Assembly (NCBI RefSeq): GCF_000344785.1
Contig: NC_020506.1
Coordinates: 124,001-188,000 of the forward strand
Source of the DNA: Corynebacterium callunae DSM 20147
Lineage (GTDB): Bacteria > Actinomycetota > Actinomycetes > Mycobacteriales > Mycobacteriaceae
DNA: 64,000 nt
Direction: 5' to 3'
Both the position numbers and the translations under genes were made by a program. The notes beneath the pieces are model-generated. The model ran no database searches. It was not told the origin of the DNA and worked only from the letters and a program-made list of their open reading frames with translations. This document shows positions 53,871 to 62,932 of the stretch, one piece after another; the first letter of the stretch is position 1; every line of letters starts with the position of its first letter.

Positions 53871-54278
53871 ATGCTGGGTGACATGATCAAGACACAACTG
53901 GAATCAACTTCCAGCGACCTCGCGGAAGACCCCCTCAGTTACACTGCAGAAATTGTTAAAGACCTGCAGCACGCCTCCACCACAGTCACCGTGGTAGTTC
54001 CGGAAGAACTTGAAGTGGAAGCATTCCCCGAATTATTAAGCGGGGCCGCAGAATCCACCCGCATCCTCGGCTTGGAAGAATTACACATTATTGCGCACGC
54101 CCAGCATCTGCCAGCGCTGGCAGTTGCGGCCAGCAACATTGCGCATCAGCTGCCGGAGAAATTCCAATTCTGCGAGGCAGAATCCTGCACCCATGTGCAT
54201 CCCGATGATGACACCTACCTCACCGCAGATTCCCTCATCCAGCTGGGTAAACAGCTGGGTAAAAAGCTCAGCGCCTAG
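53871..54278 (+). CDS. hypothetical protein
   Basis: 135 residues if started at ATG 53871; the open frame extends into the TauE gene, and 53883 is another candidate start. Acidic and soluble. Not recognised. The last third has CEAESCTHVHPDDD, a Cys/His pattern that could bind a metal ion. Lies 65 nt past the TauE-family gene and may share its transcript. Confidence 0.55.
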   Translation: MLGDMIKTQLESTSSDLAEDPLSYTAEIVKDLQHASTTVTVVVPEELEVEAFPELLSGAAESTRILGLEELHIIAHAQHLPALAVAASNIAHQLPEKFQFCEAESCTHVHPDDDTYLTADSLIQLGKQLGKKLSA

Positions 54279-54302
54279 CTGCAGTTTTAGCGCGCGCGGT
54301 TC

Positions 54303-56645
54303 TTAGCGCGCACGGTTTTTAGTGCGTGCAGTGGCCGGAGCACTCCACGGATCCTCCGGCCAAGGATGCTTGGGATAACGCCCACGCATCTCTGCTCGGA
54401 CCTGGGAATAGGGGCCGGACCAAAAACTTTTTAAGTCATCGGTAACTGCCAAAGGCCGGCCCGCAGGTGAGAGCAAATGAAATTGCACCGGAATATCACA
54501 TAAGCGTGGAGATTCCTCCAGCCCAAAACATTCCTGTAATTTTACGCGCAGCACCGGCCTGCCACTTTCATAATCCACCGCATGACGATGCCCACTGGGA
54601 ACCACCAAATGTGCAGGCGCCAAATCCTCTAAATGTACTGCCTCTGGCCACGGCAAAAGCCGCTGCAAAGCCGTATGCATATCCAGCTTTTTAAGAGGCT
54701 GACCTGCAGCAAGCGCTTCTAATTCTGGCCCCAACCACAGTTGCGGATCGGCCTTATCAGTATCTGGCCACGGCGCCCCAACCTGCACATATAAAAACCG
54801 CAAGCGATCACGCAAAGAACGTGCAGCGGCAGAAAACTCAAAAATATCTAGCCCAGATGCCTGCATTTCAGCTGCGACAGCAGCTGCAGCATCAGCCTCC
54901 TGAGGTTTGACAGCAGTGACACTAAGCTCGATGGCACCAGCTGCTCGCACCTTCCTGGCCTGCACTTTTCCACCGGAAATGGCGGTTTTAGTAATTTCCT
55001 CCACACCAATAATCTCCAGGGCATCCGCCTCTGAAATGCGCGCAGCAGCCCGAATCAAAGCCCGATTATTACTGCGATTAATAGCCGCAATGGCCAACCA
55101 CGGTGCTCCGGCTAAATCCTTATCTTGCAAGATTGCCCGCGTGCCGCTGGTCAGCAAATACTCATTTTCGCCCTCCCGCCGCGCAATTAACTGAGGCAAT
55201 GCCACACCCACAATCTGCCCGGCTGTCGCCGTGCCAGAATTTTTGGGTGCCAGTCGAGCCAGGCGCTTGACCTCGGCCGGTGCGGCTTTTTGCTTTGCGA
55301 CGTCGCCCTGTGGGCTATCGGCCACCACTGCCAAGATTGGTGCAGCTTGGAGGCCAAAACGTAGCAAGGAAGCCCCAAAATGTGGCGGCAGGGGTAGCGT
55401 CGATAAGCATTTTCCTAGCGGTGTGAGGGCAGAACCCTGCAGCGCACCGATGCGGCTGAGGGTCTCAATTGCGGCGGTCCACGCCGTTTCCGGAGGTGCA
55501 CTAAGCAGCGGCAGCTCGGCAATCGGAGTGCCCCAAGCTGCCAACCAGAGCGCAGCTTGGGTGAGGTCCGCGACGCTGATTTCCGGCGGATTAAAGCGTG
55601 CAGAATGTGCAAAATCCTCCGCTGAATAACAACGAATCACCTCACCTGGCCCTTCACGCCCGGCGCGACCAGCACGTTGTTGGGCAGCAGACTGCGCACA
55701 ACTAGCCGTAATTAGCCCTGTCATCCCGCGCGCAGCGTCGCGCTTGGGCATACGCGTCAGTCCTGAATCAACCACAATGCGCACGCCAGGAACCGTTAGC
55801 GAGCTTTCTGCAACTGGAGTGGAAACAATAATGCGCTGCTCATCACTACGGCTGAGAGCAAGATCTTGTTCTTGTGGCGTGAGCCTGCCATGCAGCGCAA
55901 AAACATTGTGGTGCCCTAGTTTTTGGAGCTCGGTAATTACCCACTCAATTTCCGACACACCTGGGACAAAAACCAAGGCGGAATGTGAGCTATTTATGGT
56001 GGCTTCATGAGTGACCTGCGCAATGTGCTCTAAAAAGCTGCGTTCCACCCCGCGAGTTCCCAAACGTGCACCGGCTGGCCGATAAGTAATTTCCAGTGGA
56101 TAGAGCGGTGCCTCTGCAGATAGCACCTGCGCGCCCAAAAGCTGTGCAAAAAGTTCTGCATCCACGGTGGCAGACATGGCAATAAGGCTAAAATCATCGC
56201 GCAGCTGGCTGAGTTCAGTAAGCATTCCTAGCAGCAGATCAGTATCTAGCTGGCGCTCGTGAACCTCATCAATTATAACCGCACCGACCCCGGCAAGCTC
56301 TGGGTCTTGCAAAAGTTGACGTACCAAAACGCCAGGAGTAACAAATTGCACCTGGCTGCCCGCCACATGATCTCCGCGCACGCTATATCCGACCTTATCG
56401 CCCAAGGCACTGCTATCAAGGTGGGCTAAGCGACGTGCTGCGGCTCTAACGGCAACCCTGCGTGGCGCTGTGACCAGTACTTTTTGTTTTAGCTGCTGTG
56501 TGGCAAGGACATTTGCAACAACCGGTGGGATGACGGTGGTTTTGCCAGTACCTGGAGGTGCCTGAATAACTAGATTTTGTGCTTGGTTTTGTGCTTGGCG
56601 GTCGAGCGCAGCGTGGAGCTGGGAAATTAATGAGGCCGCAGGCAA
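54303..56645 (-). CDS. hrpB: ATP-dependent helicase HrpB
   Basis: 780 residues, DEAH-box superfamily 2 helicase. Walker A APPGTGKTTVIP, motif II IIDEVHERQLD, motif III MSATVD, motif VI QRAGRAGREGPG. HrpB C-terminal domain near the end (VPSGHRHAVDYESGRPVLRV, WPEDPWSAPATARTKNRAR). Role in bacteria is unclear, RNA metabolism is assumed. No ATG fits the start; TTG 56645 is the best in-frame choice. Single gene. Confidence 0.9.
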   Translation of the reverse strand: MPAASLISQLHAALDRQAQNQAQNLVIQAPPGTGKTTVIPPVVANVLATQQLKQKVLVTAPRRVAVRAAARRLAHLDSSALGDKVGYSVRGDHVAGSQVQFVTPGVLVRQLLQDPELAGVGAVIIDEVHERQLDTDLLLGMLTELSQLRDDFSLIAMSATVDAELFAQLLGAQVLSAEAPLYPLEITYRPAGARLGTRGVERSFLEHIAQVTHEATINSSHSALVFVPGVSEIEWVITELQKLGHHNVFALHGRLTPQEQDLALSRSDEQRIIVSTPVAESSLTVPGVRIVVDSGLTRMPKRDAARGMTGLITASCAQSAAQQRAGRAGREGPGEVIRCYSAEDFAHSARFNPPEISVADLTQAALWLAAWGTPIAELPLLSAPPETAWTAAIETLSRIGALQGSALTPLGKCLSTLPLPPHFGASLLRFGLQAAPILAVVADSPQGDVAKQKAAPAEVKRLARLAPKNSGTATAGQIVGVALPQLIARREGENEYLLTSGTRAILQDKDLAGAPWLAIAAINRSNNRALIRAAARISEADALEIIGVEEITKTAISGGKVQARKVRAAGAIELSVTAVKPQEADAAAAVAAEMQASGLDIFEFSAAARSLRDRLRFLYVQVGAPWPDTDKADPQLWLGPELEALAAGQPLKKLDMHTALQRLLPWPEAVHLEDLAPAHLVVPSGHRHAVDYESGRPVLRVKLQECFGLEESPRLCDIPVQFHLLSPAGRPLAVTDDLKSFWSGPYSQVRAEMRGRYPKHPWPEDPWSAPATARTKNRAR

Positions 56646-56747
56646 CCCTGCAGAAATAGCATCTACCTTAAAAATTGTTCCAGCCTCACTTTGTTCGCGG
56701 TTTATGGGATAAGTGTAGTTTCTGCCGTGGGGGAGGATTTGCCCGGG

Positions 56748-57392
56748 CTAAAGCACTCCGAAGGCATCAACCGGCGCATTTGGTGGAAGCTGATCTCTTT
56801 CCAGCTTTTTAATATCGCGCTTTTTGAGTACTCGCGCTGGATTGCCCACCGCAATAGAATCCGCTGGAATATCCTTGGTCACCACCGCGCCAGCACCAAT
56901 GACACAACGATCACCAATGCTCACGCCGCCCACCACGGTGACATTTCCACCCAGCCATACATCTTCACCAATGGTGATGGGCTTTCCGTTTTCCCAACCT
57001 CCGGAACGCATTTCCCAGTCGTGAACCGGGTGGCCTGCGGTATAAAGCTGACAATTAGGGCCCAGCATACTGCGGGCGCCAATGTAAACGGGTGCAATAT
57101 CTAAAATGGTCAGGCCAAAATTGATAAAGACGTGTTCGCCGATGGTGGTGTTAAAACCGTATTCGATAATTGTCGGCGCCTTGATAGTGCACTGGCCACT
57201 TGCTGGGTTGAGTAGTTCTTTGATGATTTCTGTGGAACGCTGCGGATTGGTGGGGCCGAGTTGGTTGAATTCGTGGACCAAAAGGGCAGCTTGATCAGCA
57301 ACTTCTTGGCGGTGTGCGCCAGTGGCTAGATACCAGTTGCCACCTGTCATCCACTCGATGGATTCGTAGGGCGTAGGGTCAAAGTTGTCCAT
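56748..57392 (-). CDS. maltose/galactoside O-acetyltransferase-type enzyme
   Basis: 214 residues, left-handed beta-helix acetyltransferase of the LacA/Maa group. N-terminal Mac domain ESIEWMTGGNWYLATGAHRQ, catalytic His in YTAGHPVHDWEMRSGG, and hexapeptide turns GEDVWLGGNVTVVGGVSIGD with VIGAGAVVTKDIPADSIAVG. Transfers acetyl from acetyl-CoA to a sugar. ATG 57392 preferred; an in-frame ATG at 57401 exists. Only 24 bp separate it from the divergent alkB-like gene. Confidence 0.88.
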   Translation of the reverse strand: MDNFDPTPYESIEWMTGGNWYLATGAHRQEVADQAALLVHEFNQLGPTNPQRSTEIIKELLNPASGQCTIKAPTIIEYGFNTTIGEHVFINFGLTILDIAPVYIGARSMLGPNCQLYTAGHPVHDWEMRSGGWENGKPITIGEDVWLGGNVTVVGGVSIGDRCVIGAGAVVTKDIPADSIAVGNPARVLKKRDIKKLERDQLPPNAPVDAFGVL

Positions 57393-57416
57393 GAGTCCCA
57401 TTATGTAGGTGATGGA

Positions 57417-58097
57417 ATGCCCACGCTTTTTGATGAACTGCCACGTCCCAATGTTGAAGTAGCCTCAGGTGTTGTGCATCTGCCCAATTTTCTCGAGCTT
57501 AATGCTCAAGAAAGCCTGGTATCCCAATCGCGCGAGATCGCACGGTCCTTGGTACATACCCCTTTGGCCATGACCAAACCGAAAACACGCACCGGGCAGA
57601 TGAGTGTACATATGCTCACCATTGGTAGGCATTGGGTAACCGATCAATTTAGATATGTCCAAGAACTTGATGGGACTGCGGTGCCACCGGTTCCGCAAAA
57701 TTTTGTGGATCTAGCGCAGCTGACCCTGGATCGCGCCGGGGAACTCAGCCCTTCTTTAAAGGCCTGGTCCCGCTCTTTTCGCCCCGATATGGTGCTGGTT
57801 AATTATTATGAGCCAACTGCCTCTATGGGACTGCACCAAGATGGTTATGAAATTTCAGAGGCCCCAGTGATCTCTATTTCTATTGGCGATACCGCACTTT
57901 TCCGCCTCGGTGGTACGGAAAATCGCAATAAGCCCTGGCACGACATTCCGCTGCTGAGTGGCGATGTCATTATCTTCGGGGGAGCTAATCGACGCGCCTT
58001 CCACGGCGTTCCCAAAGTGATGGCCAATACTGCGCCCTTGGGTTGTGGACTTAAAGAAGGGCGCATCAATATCACCATCCGCCAGGTCGACTTATAA
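57417..58097 (+). CDS. alkB: AlkB-type 2-oxoglutarate/Fe(II) dioxygenase
   Basis: 226 residues. Repairs 1-methyladenine and 3-methylcytosine by oxidative demethylation. Iron ligands are His140 and Asp142 (GLHQDGYE) and His196 (RRAFHGV); the 2-oxoglutarate arginines are in GRINITIRQ (Arg216, Arg222). NYYEPTASMG precedes the first ligand as in E. coli AlkB. Start at ATG 57417 is 15-24 bp from the divergent gene, so promoters must overlap coding sequence. The LysE gene follows 13 nt behind. Confidence 0.93.
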   Translation: MPTLFDELPRPNVEVASGVVHLPNFLELNAQESLVSQSREIARSLVHTPLAMTKPKTRTGQMSVHMLTIGRHWVTDQFRYVQELDGTAVPPVPQNFVDLAQLTLDRAGELSPSLKAWSRSFRPDMVLVNYYEPTASMGLHQDGYEISEAPVISISIGDTALFRLGGTENRNKPWHDIPLLSGDVIIFGGANRRAFHGVPKVMANTAPLGCGLKEGRINITIRQVDL

Positions 58098-58110
58098 ACT
58101 CAAAAAGATA

Positions 58111-58773
58111 ATGACAATTGCACAATTTCTCGCACTTTTTCTTATCTGGGTCGCCGCTATTGCTTCACCTGGACCTGACCTTTTCCAAATTATTAGGCGT
58201 GGTTCCAAAAGTCGAAGTGCTGGCATTTGGACAGCCCTTGGCATCATGGTGGGCAATACCATCTGGATTGTGGGCAGCCTCCTCGGACTTTCCGCACTAA
58301 TTTCTAGCCAGCCACTTGTACTCAACGCGCTGCAATTAGTGGGTGGCGCTTACCTGACCTGGATGGGTTATGGAGCAGTACGTTCCTGGTGGCGTAGCCG
58401 TGGAAGTATTCCGGTTACCGCGGCAGCCACCCCAATTGCCCAGGATGAAGCTTTGGGAATGTGGGCAGCGCTGCGCACAGGTATTGCCACCAACTTGTCT
58501 AATCCCAAGGCCGTACTCTTTTTTGGATCTGTTTTTGCGCAGTTTATTAGGCCTGATATGGGATTTGGCTGGAGCTTTTTTATCGCAGCTTTCCTTATCT
58601 TTACGGGGGTGTTGTGGTTTGTGGGCTTTGCCATTTTGGTACGCAAGCTGGCAGCGGGAATTACTCGCTATTCAGCGCTGATTGATCTTTTCACGGGGGT
58701 GATCTTCATCGGGTTGGGAATGTTCATGATCGTGGAGGGGGTTATGGGAATTGGTGTTAAAGCCTTGGGTTAG
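58111..58773 (+). CDS. LysE-family amino acid exporter
   Basis: 220 residues, six helices (RhtB group). WVAAIASPGPDLFQIIRRGS is the signature first loop; ATNLSNPKAVLFFGSVFAQF is the conserved second repeat. Exports an amino acid or homoserine-lactone-like compound. ATG 58111, 13 nt after alkB, likely co-transcribed. Confidence 0.87.
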   Translation: MTIAQFLALFLIWVAAIASPGPDLFQIIRRGSKSRSAGIWTALGIMVGNTIWIVGSLLGLSALISSQPLVLNALQLVGGAYLTWMGYGAVRSWWRSRGSIPVTAAATPIAQDEALGMWAALRTGIATNLSNPKAVLFFGSVFAQFIRPDMGFGWSFFIAAFLIFTGVLWFVGFAILVRKLAAGITRYSALIDLFTGVIFIGLGMFMIVEGVMGIGVKALG

Positions 58774-58807
58774 CTCCCCTTAAAGGAGACAACTAGACTC
58801 AATCACC

Positions 58808-59104
58808 ATGCAACCCCAAGAAGTGCACATCAGGGACGAAGCCATCAAACTTGGCCAGTTCATCAAATTGGCCAATCTCGTTGAAACCGGCGGAGAGGCT
58901 AAAGACGCCATTAGTAATGGTGACGTCACCGTTAATGGTGCAGTGGATACCCGTCGCGGTAAAACATTGCGCGATGGAGATGTGGTGTGCATTGGTGACG
59001 TCTGTGCGCAGGTAGTCACTGGTGACAGCACCGACGATGATGATTATTTTGATGAAGCCACCGCTAATGATGACTTCGATCCCGAAAAGTGGAGGAATAT
59101 GTAA
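58808..59104 (+). CDS. S4-domain RNA-binding protein
   Basis: 98 residues. S4 core EAIKLGQFIKLANLVETGGE, AKDAISNGDVTVNGAVDTRR, GKTLRDGDVV as in YbcJ/RqcP-like small proteins, then an acidic tail (STDDDDYFDEATANDDFDP). Binds structured RNA, perhaps the ribosome. Stop and next start share one base (TAATG). Confidence 0.85.
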   Translation: MQPQEVHIRDEAIKLGQFIKLANLVETGGEAKDAISNGDVTVNGAVDTRRGKTLRDGDVVCIGDVCAQVVTGDSTDDDDYFDEATANDDFDPEKWRNM

Positions 59105-59958
59105 TGCCAGCTTTTGAAGCCATGCCGGGAATGCCCTATTGGATTGACCTTTCTACTTCCGATATCGCCAAGTCCAGCTACTTTTATGAAAACGTGCTGG
59201 GCTGGGAAATCTCCGAGGTAAATGACGGCTATCGCATGGCGCGTGTGCAGGGTCTGCCGGTTGCCGGTCTTATTGATCAGCGCGGCGAATCCAGCATTCC
59301 AGATACCTGGATTAGCTATTTCCTCTCCTTTGATCTGGATGCCACATCCACCAAGATCGTTGAGCTGGGCGGACGTATCCTGGCACCTGCTACCGAGGTT
59401 CACTTGGGACGTATGGTCTTGGCTGTTGATACCGCTGGTGCCCTCTTTGGAGTTATTGAACCAGGTAGCGAAGAGTCCTTTGTGGCTGCGGGTGAACCCG
59501 GGACCCCGGTATGGCATGAGCTAAGCACTGTAGCTAAGTACAACGAGGCTGTGGACTTTTATGGAGAGCTTTTCTCCTGGACCACTTCTCAGCTAGATGG
59601 TGCAGGTGATGAGGGATTCCATTACACCACCGCTTTGGTTGATGGTTCTGCCTTTGCGGGAATTTTTGATGCCTCCGGCCACTTCCCACCGCAGGTTCCT
59701 AGCTTCTGGCAGTCCTACCTGGGCGTTTTGAGCGTCGACGAGGCTGCTGCCAAGGCCCCAGAGTTTGGTGGCGAGGTTATCCGCGAGCCTTGGGATTCCG
59801 AGTTCGGCCGCATGGCGCTGATTTCTGATTCCACTGGCGCCACCATCACGCTGTGTGAAGTTGATGAGTATGTAGAAGAGGGCGCCGAGGGCGATGACCT
59901 CCTCAACATTGATCTCAGTGCTTTTGAAGAGCAGTTCCGCCAGCAAAACGGCGAGTAG
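59104..59958 (+). CDS. two-domain VOC family protein
   Basis: 284 residues, tandem glyoxalase folds (about 10-120 and 135-250): PYWIDLSTSDIAKSSYFYEN and WHELSTVAKYNEAVDFYGEL begin the two halves. Resembles CFP30B/CFP32-type actinobacterial proteins. Metal ligands are not obvious in each half. Long acidic C-terminus. Translationally coupled to the S4 gene and 4 nt before the ATL gene, so three genes form one unit. Confidence 0.82.
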   Translation: MPAFEAMPGMPYWIDLSTSDIAKSSYFYENVLGWEISEVNDGYRMARVQGLPVAGLIDQRGESSIPDTWISYFLSFDLDATSTKIVELGGRILAPATEVHLGRMVLAVDTAGALFGVIEPGSEESFVAAGEPGTPVWHELSTVAKYNEAVDFYGELFSWTTSQLDGAGDEGFHYTTALVDGSAFAGIFDASGHFPPQVPSFWQSYLGVLSVDEAAAKAPEFGGEVIREPWDSEFGRMALISDSTGATITLCEVDEYVEEGAEGDDLLNIDLSAFEEQFRQQNGE

Positions 59959-59962
59959 AAAA

Positions 59963-60283
59963 ATGAGCACCATGGAAGAGCTAGATTTCATGGTGCTTTC
60001 CCTTGTCGACGCCATCCCGCCGGGCAGAGTCGCCACCTACGGCGACATCGCCGCCCTTGCGGGCACCGGACCGAGGCAGGTGGGGCGCATCATGGCAGAA
60101 AAGGGACAGCTGAGTAATTGGTGGCGGGTTGTGCGTTTCGACGGGGGCTCGCAGGTGGCTGCGGCAGCGAAATTAAAGTGGGAGAGCGAGGGGATTGCGC
60201 ATTCCACTGGACGGAATCCCAAAGTCCGAATGCAGTCGCATCGCTTGAGTGAAACAGAGCTTTTATCACTAAGCGTTTATTAA
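59963..60283 (+). CDS. alkyltransferase-like protein (ATL, MGMT family)
   Basis: 106 residues. Helix-turn-helix GRVATYGDIAALAGTGPRQV of the MGMT C-terminal domain, Arg-finger position in GPRQVGRIM. The PCHRV cysteine loop is replaced by NWWRVV, so there is no alkyl transfer; ATL proteins bind O6-alkylguanine and hand it to nucleotide excision repair. ATG 59963, 4 nt after the VOC stop. Confidence 0.88.
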   Translation: MSTMEELDFMVLSLVDAIPPGRVATYGDIAALAGTGPRQVGRIMAEKGQLSNWWRVVRFDGGSQVAAAAKLKWESEGIAHSTGRNPKVRMQSHRLSETELLSLSVY

Positions 60284-60359
60284 TGGTTTTCTCATAATTC
60301 CCGCATAAATCGGTTTTCAGCTAGGGGATTTCTAGGGCCACAGGATAAGGTCATCCCTT

Positions 60360-61235
60360 ATGAAAAATACTCGTCTGATGGCAGCTATCAGCGTGTTGCT
60401 GACTGTCATAGGACTTGTATCAGCTGTACCTGCCAACGCCATTGAACTCGCTGATGCCATTCCTGAGCGCACCCAAATTGTCATTGTTTATGATGATGGC
60501 ACCATCGTGGCCTCGGAAAATGCCGATGAATCCCGCCCAGCTTTATCCTTGGCAAAGCTTTATTTGGGATACTACGTGCTTGAAGAAGGCGATGAGGAAG
60601 ACGCCGTCTTGGTATATGACATGATCCGCTATTCCCAAGATTCCACCGCAGACTATTTGGAATCGATTTATCCAGAAGCAATCGAGGAGATTGTGGATGA
60701 ATTTGACCTGCGCGACACCGATTGGGCAGGTTATTGGGGAAATTCCACCACCAGCATGTTGGACATGGCGGAGTTTGTCTCCAAAGTTAATGATGATCCA
60801 ACCGCAGCACCCCTGATTGATGGCATGGCCAATACCGCCGAGGAAGCCGCTGATGGATATGCCCAAGATTTTGGCACCATCACCTTGCCCGATATGCTCG
60901 GCACCAAATTGGGATGGTCGGACAACCTTGATGTGCATGCCTCGGTAAGTATCGGCTCTGACTTTGTGGTGGCAGCCAATACCTATGGTGATGCTGACAC
61001 CCTAACTGAGGATGTACAGGACTACCTCAGCGAGGATTCGCCGGAGGTAACCACCCCAGCTATTGCTAATTCCTATGCTGGCAACACTGTCTCAGTTGTA
61101 GAAAGCGCTAAACAGATGAAAACCGCAGCTGATGTCAAAGATGAGTTGGCCGGAACCATAAAAGCTGAGGCATTGTCTCTGGTCCCGGATGCTTTACCCA
61201 TTCCGAACTTTATTTATCGACTACTGATTCTTTAG
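60360..61235 (+). CDS. secreted beta-lactamase-fold protein (degenerate serine hydrolase)
   Basis: 291 residues with a Sec signal peptide cut after PANA (about 27). The class A beta-lactamase/DD-peptidase layout is visible: SLAK (Ser63, Lys66), RYSQDST (92-95) at the SDN position, GTKLGW (181-186) at the KTG position. The loop motifs are altered, so activity on beta-lactams is doubtful; a cell-wall or regulatory role is as likely. The 3' end overlaps the convergent esterase by 15 bp. Confidence 0.7.
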   Translation: MKNTRLMAAISVLLTVIGLVSAVPANAIELADAIPERTQIVIVYDDGTIVASENADESRPALSLAKLYLGYYVLEEGDEEDAVLVYDMIRYSQDSTADYLESIYPEAIEEIVDEFDLRDTDWAGYWGNSTTSMLDMAEFVSKVNDDPTAAPLIDGMANTAEEAADGYAQDFGTITLPDMLGTKLGWSDNLDVHASVSIGSDFVVAANTYGDADTLTEDVQDYLSEDSPEVTTPAIANSYAGNTVSVVESAKQMKTAADVKDELAGTIKAEALSLVPDALPIPNFIYRLLIL

Positions 61236-62135
61236 GAACTCCGCCACATCGGTGATTTTCTCCCGCGCGATTTTCGGGGTAGAAATACGGTGCCGCGCGA
61301 CATACTCCTTGATCTCGATATTCTCCTGACCTTCAATACCTACAGGTCGGGTAGCGATCTCATCCTGCAAAGCAATCTGTACTAAAGCCTTCGGCCAGCT
61401 TTGAGGATCTGCAATCTCCACATCGGCCCGAATTTCCTCCGGCAGCTTTTCCACACTTCCCAGATCTGGGAACGTGAGAATCAAAGCGTCGAAAAGCGAA
61501 GCGTTTAGTGCTGCCAACGCTGCCCCGGAGGAATAACCCCAGCCCGTGATCGACGTTGCGTTATGGTGGCGGGCGTAGCCGACCGCCTTGGCCACCGCAT
61601 CGTTGATCTGTGGCAAGGTGTGACCAGGGGCGAGCGGATAATCCAGATCCACAATAGTGGTACCTGAAAGCTCAGCGGCCGCTGCGACCTCCGGACGCCA
61701 CTGCATCTCCAGCGCATCACCGGAACCGCGCCACCAACCACCGCTGTGGAAAGACACCGCCCACCGGCCAGTTGGCTGTGAAGGACGGAAAATGGCCGCC
61801 CCGATCTCCGGAGCATTATCGACGCTCACGCCGCCAATAAAAGCAACGCCAGGCATGGAATGATCCAAACCAGAACCCAGCATAATCATCGCAGTGTGGG
61901 TGGTGCGATCTGGCAAATGCGCAATATAACGATCTGCTGCATCAGGATTGCCATCGCCACCTGCCCATGGAGGGGTGAAATCAGGCAAAGGATAATGCGC
62001 ATCAATATAAGAGCCCAGCTGTTCTAGCTGCTCTTCATCGGAAAGTTGGCGATCTTTACCGCCGACCTCAAACTCATCGCGGAAGCGCTGATCGCGCTGT
62101 TCCTCGGATTCAGAAGGATTATTGTTTTCAGCCAT
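61221..62135 (-). CDS. alpha/beta hydrolase
   Basis: 304 residues, cytoplasmic, acidic N-terminus (AENNNPSESEEQRDQRFRDE). Oxyanion motif FHSGGWWRGSG in place of HGGGW, nucleophile GWGYSSGAAL. The downstream acid and His are less certain, and no His near the end is in an obvious position. ATG 62135 has AGGTGGTGA just upstream; an in-frame ATG at 62144 is less likely. Confidence 0.75.
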   Translation of the reverse strand: MAENNNPSESEEQRDQRFRDEFEVGGKDRQLSDEEQLEQLGSYIDAHYPLPDFTPPWAGGDGNPDAADRYIAHLPDRTTHTAMIMLGSGLDHSMPGVAFIGGVSVDNAPEIGAAIFRPSQPTGRWAVSFHSGGWWRGSGDALEMQWRPEVAAAAELSGTTIVDLDYPLAPGHTLPQINDAVAKAVGYARHHNATSITGWGYSSGAALAALNASLFDALILTFPDLGSVEKLPEEIRADVEIADPQSWPKALVQIALQDEIATRPVGIEGQENIEIKEYVARHRISTPKIAREKITDVAEFLKNQ

Positions 62136-62302
62136 GCTCACCACCTTAGTTCCCTTGCATTAAGTGATGGGGTGAATCCGCACCGAAGCTTTCGCTCTTG
62201 CTCTTGCTCTCGCACTCGCTCGCAGCGCCAAGATGGGCGAAGGTGCGTAGGCTGGGGGCTAATTTATTACCTAAAGTTTATTGCTTAAAGGGAGAAGTCT
62301 TT

Positions 62303-62932
62303 ATGAGTGGCACTGCAAAAATGTACGACACCACACTTAAGCCAACAAAGCAGGAAATTGCTCAGGCCTGGATCGGAGCTTCGGAAATCCTCGGCAGCTA
62401 TCGCCTGGTGGACACCGTTGAAGGTGAAGTGGGAATTGAAAGCCTAATTGCCCATGAACGCGAAGGTCGACTCATCCAAATTCCATTGAGCTACCGCTCT
62501 GCAGAAATTAGCCCTGAGCACACTATTTCCACCCTCGAGCATGGAGTGCTGGGTAAGCGCTGGGTGACCAATGCACTTGGAGACCCTGTAGCCGTTAGAG
62601 AATATATCCGCACCATCTTGACCGGCGATGATGGAGCCAGCCGTGACGATGGCGTAGCTAGCTATTTATCAGTAAAAGGCACCGGCACTTTTGATGCTAA
62701 AGACCTTGGCCTGGGCGAAGTAACTCTCATCGAGGTGGGGCGCCAGCGTGTTATTGGCTCCGTTGAGATCGACGGCGAAGGAAAATACTTTAAGCTGCGT
62801 ATTCCTCAGGTTTTGCAAGGATTTAAGCATACCGGCCGCGGACACAGCGCAACTCATTTGCGTTTAGTTGCTCAAAACCCCGAAAAGCCTGAGCAAGAGT
62901 TGCTTATTGCCGAGTTCAACTGGGTTGAATAG
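62303..62932 (+). CDS. maltokinase N-terminal-cap-like protein (CG0192-type)
   Basis: 209 residues. Similar in style to the N-terminal cap domain of mycobacterial/actinobacterial maltokinase (IGASEILGSYRLVDTVEGEV, LIQIPLSYRSAEIS, MTLEHG-like STLEHGVLGKRWV) but with no kinase domain attached. Sometimes labelled 1,4-alpha-glucan branching enzyme without support. GGGAGAAG lies 5 nt before ATG 62303. Function unknown. Confidence 0.7.
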   Translation: MSGTAKMYDTTLKPTKQEIAQAWIGASEILGSYRLVDTVEGEVGIESLIAHEREGRLIQIPLSYRSAEISPEHTISTLEHGVLGKRWVTNALGDPVAVREYIRTILTGDDGASRDDGVASYLSVKGTGTFDAKDLGLGEVTLIEVGRQRVIGSVEIDGEGKYFKLRIPQVLQGFKHTGRGHSATHLRLVAQNPEKPEQELLIAEFNWVE

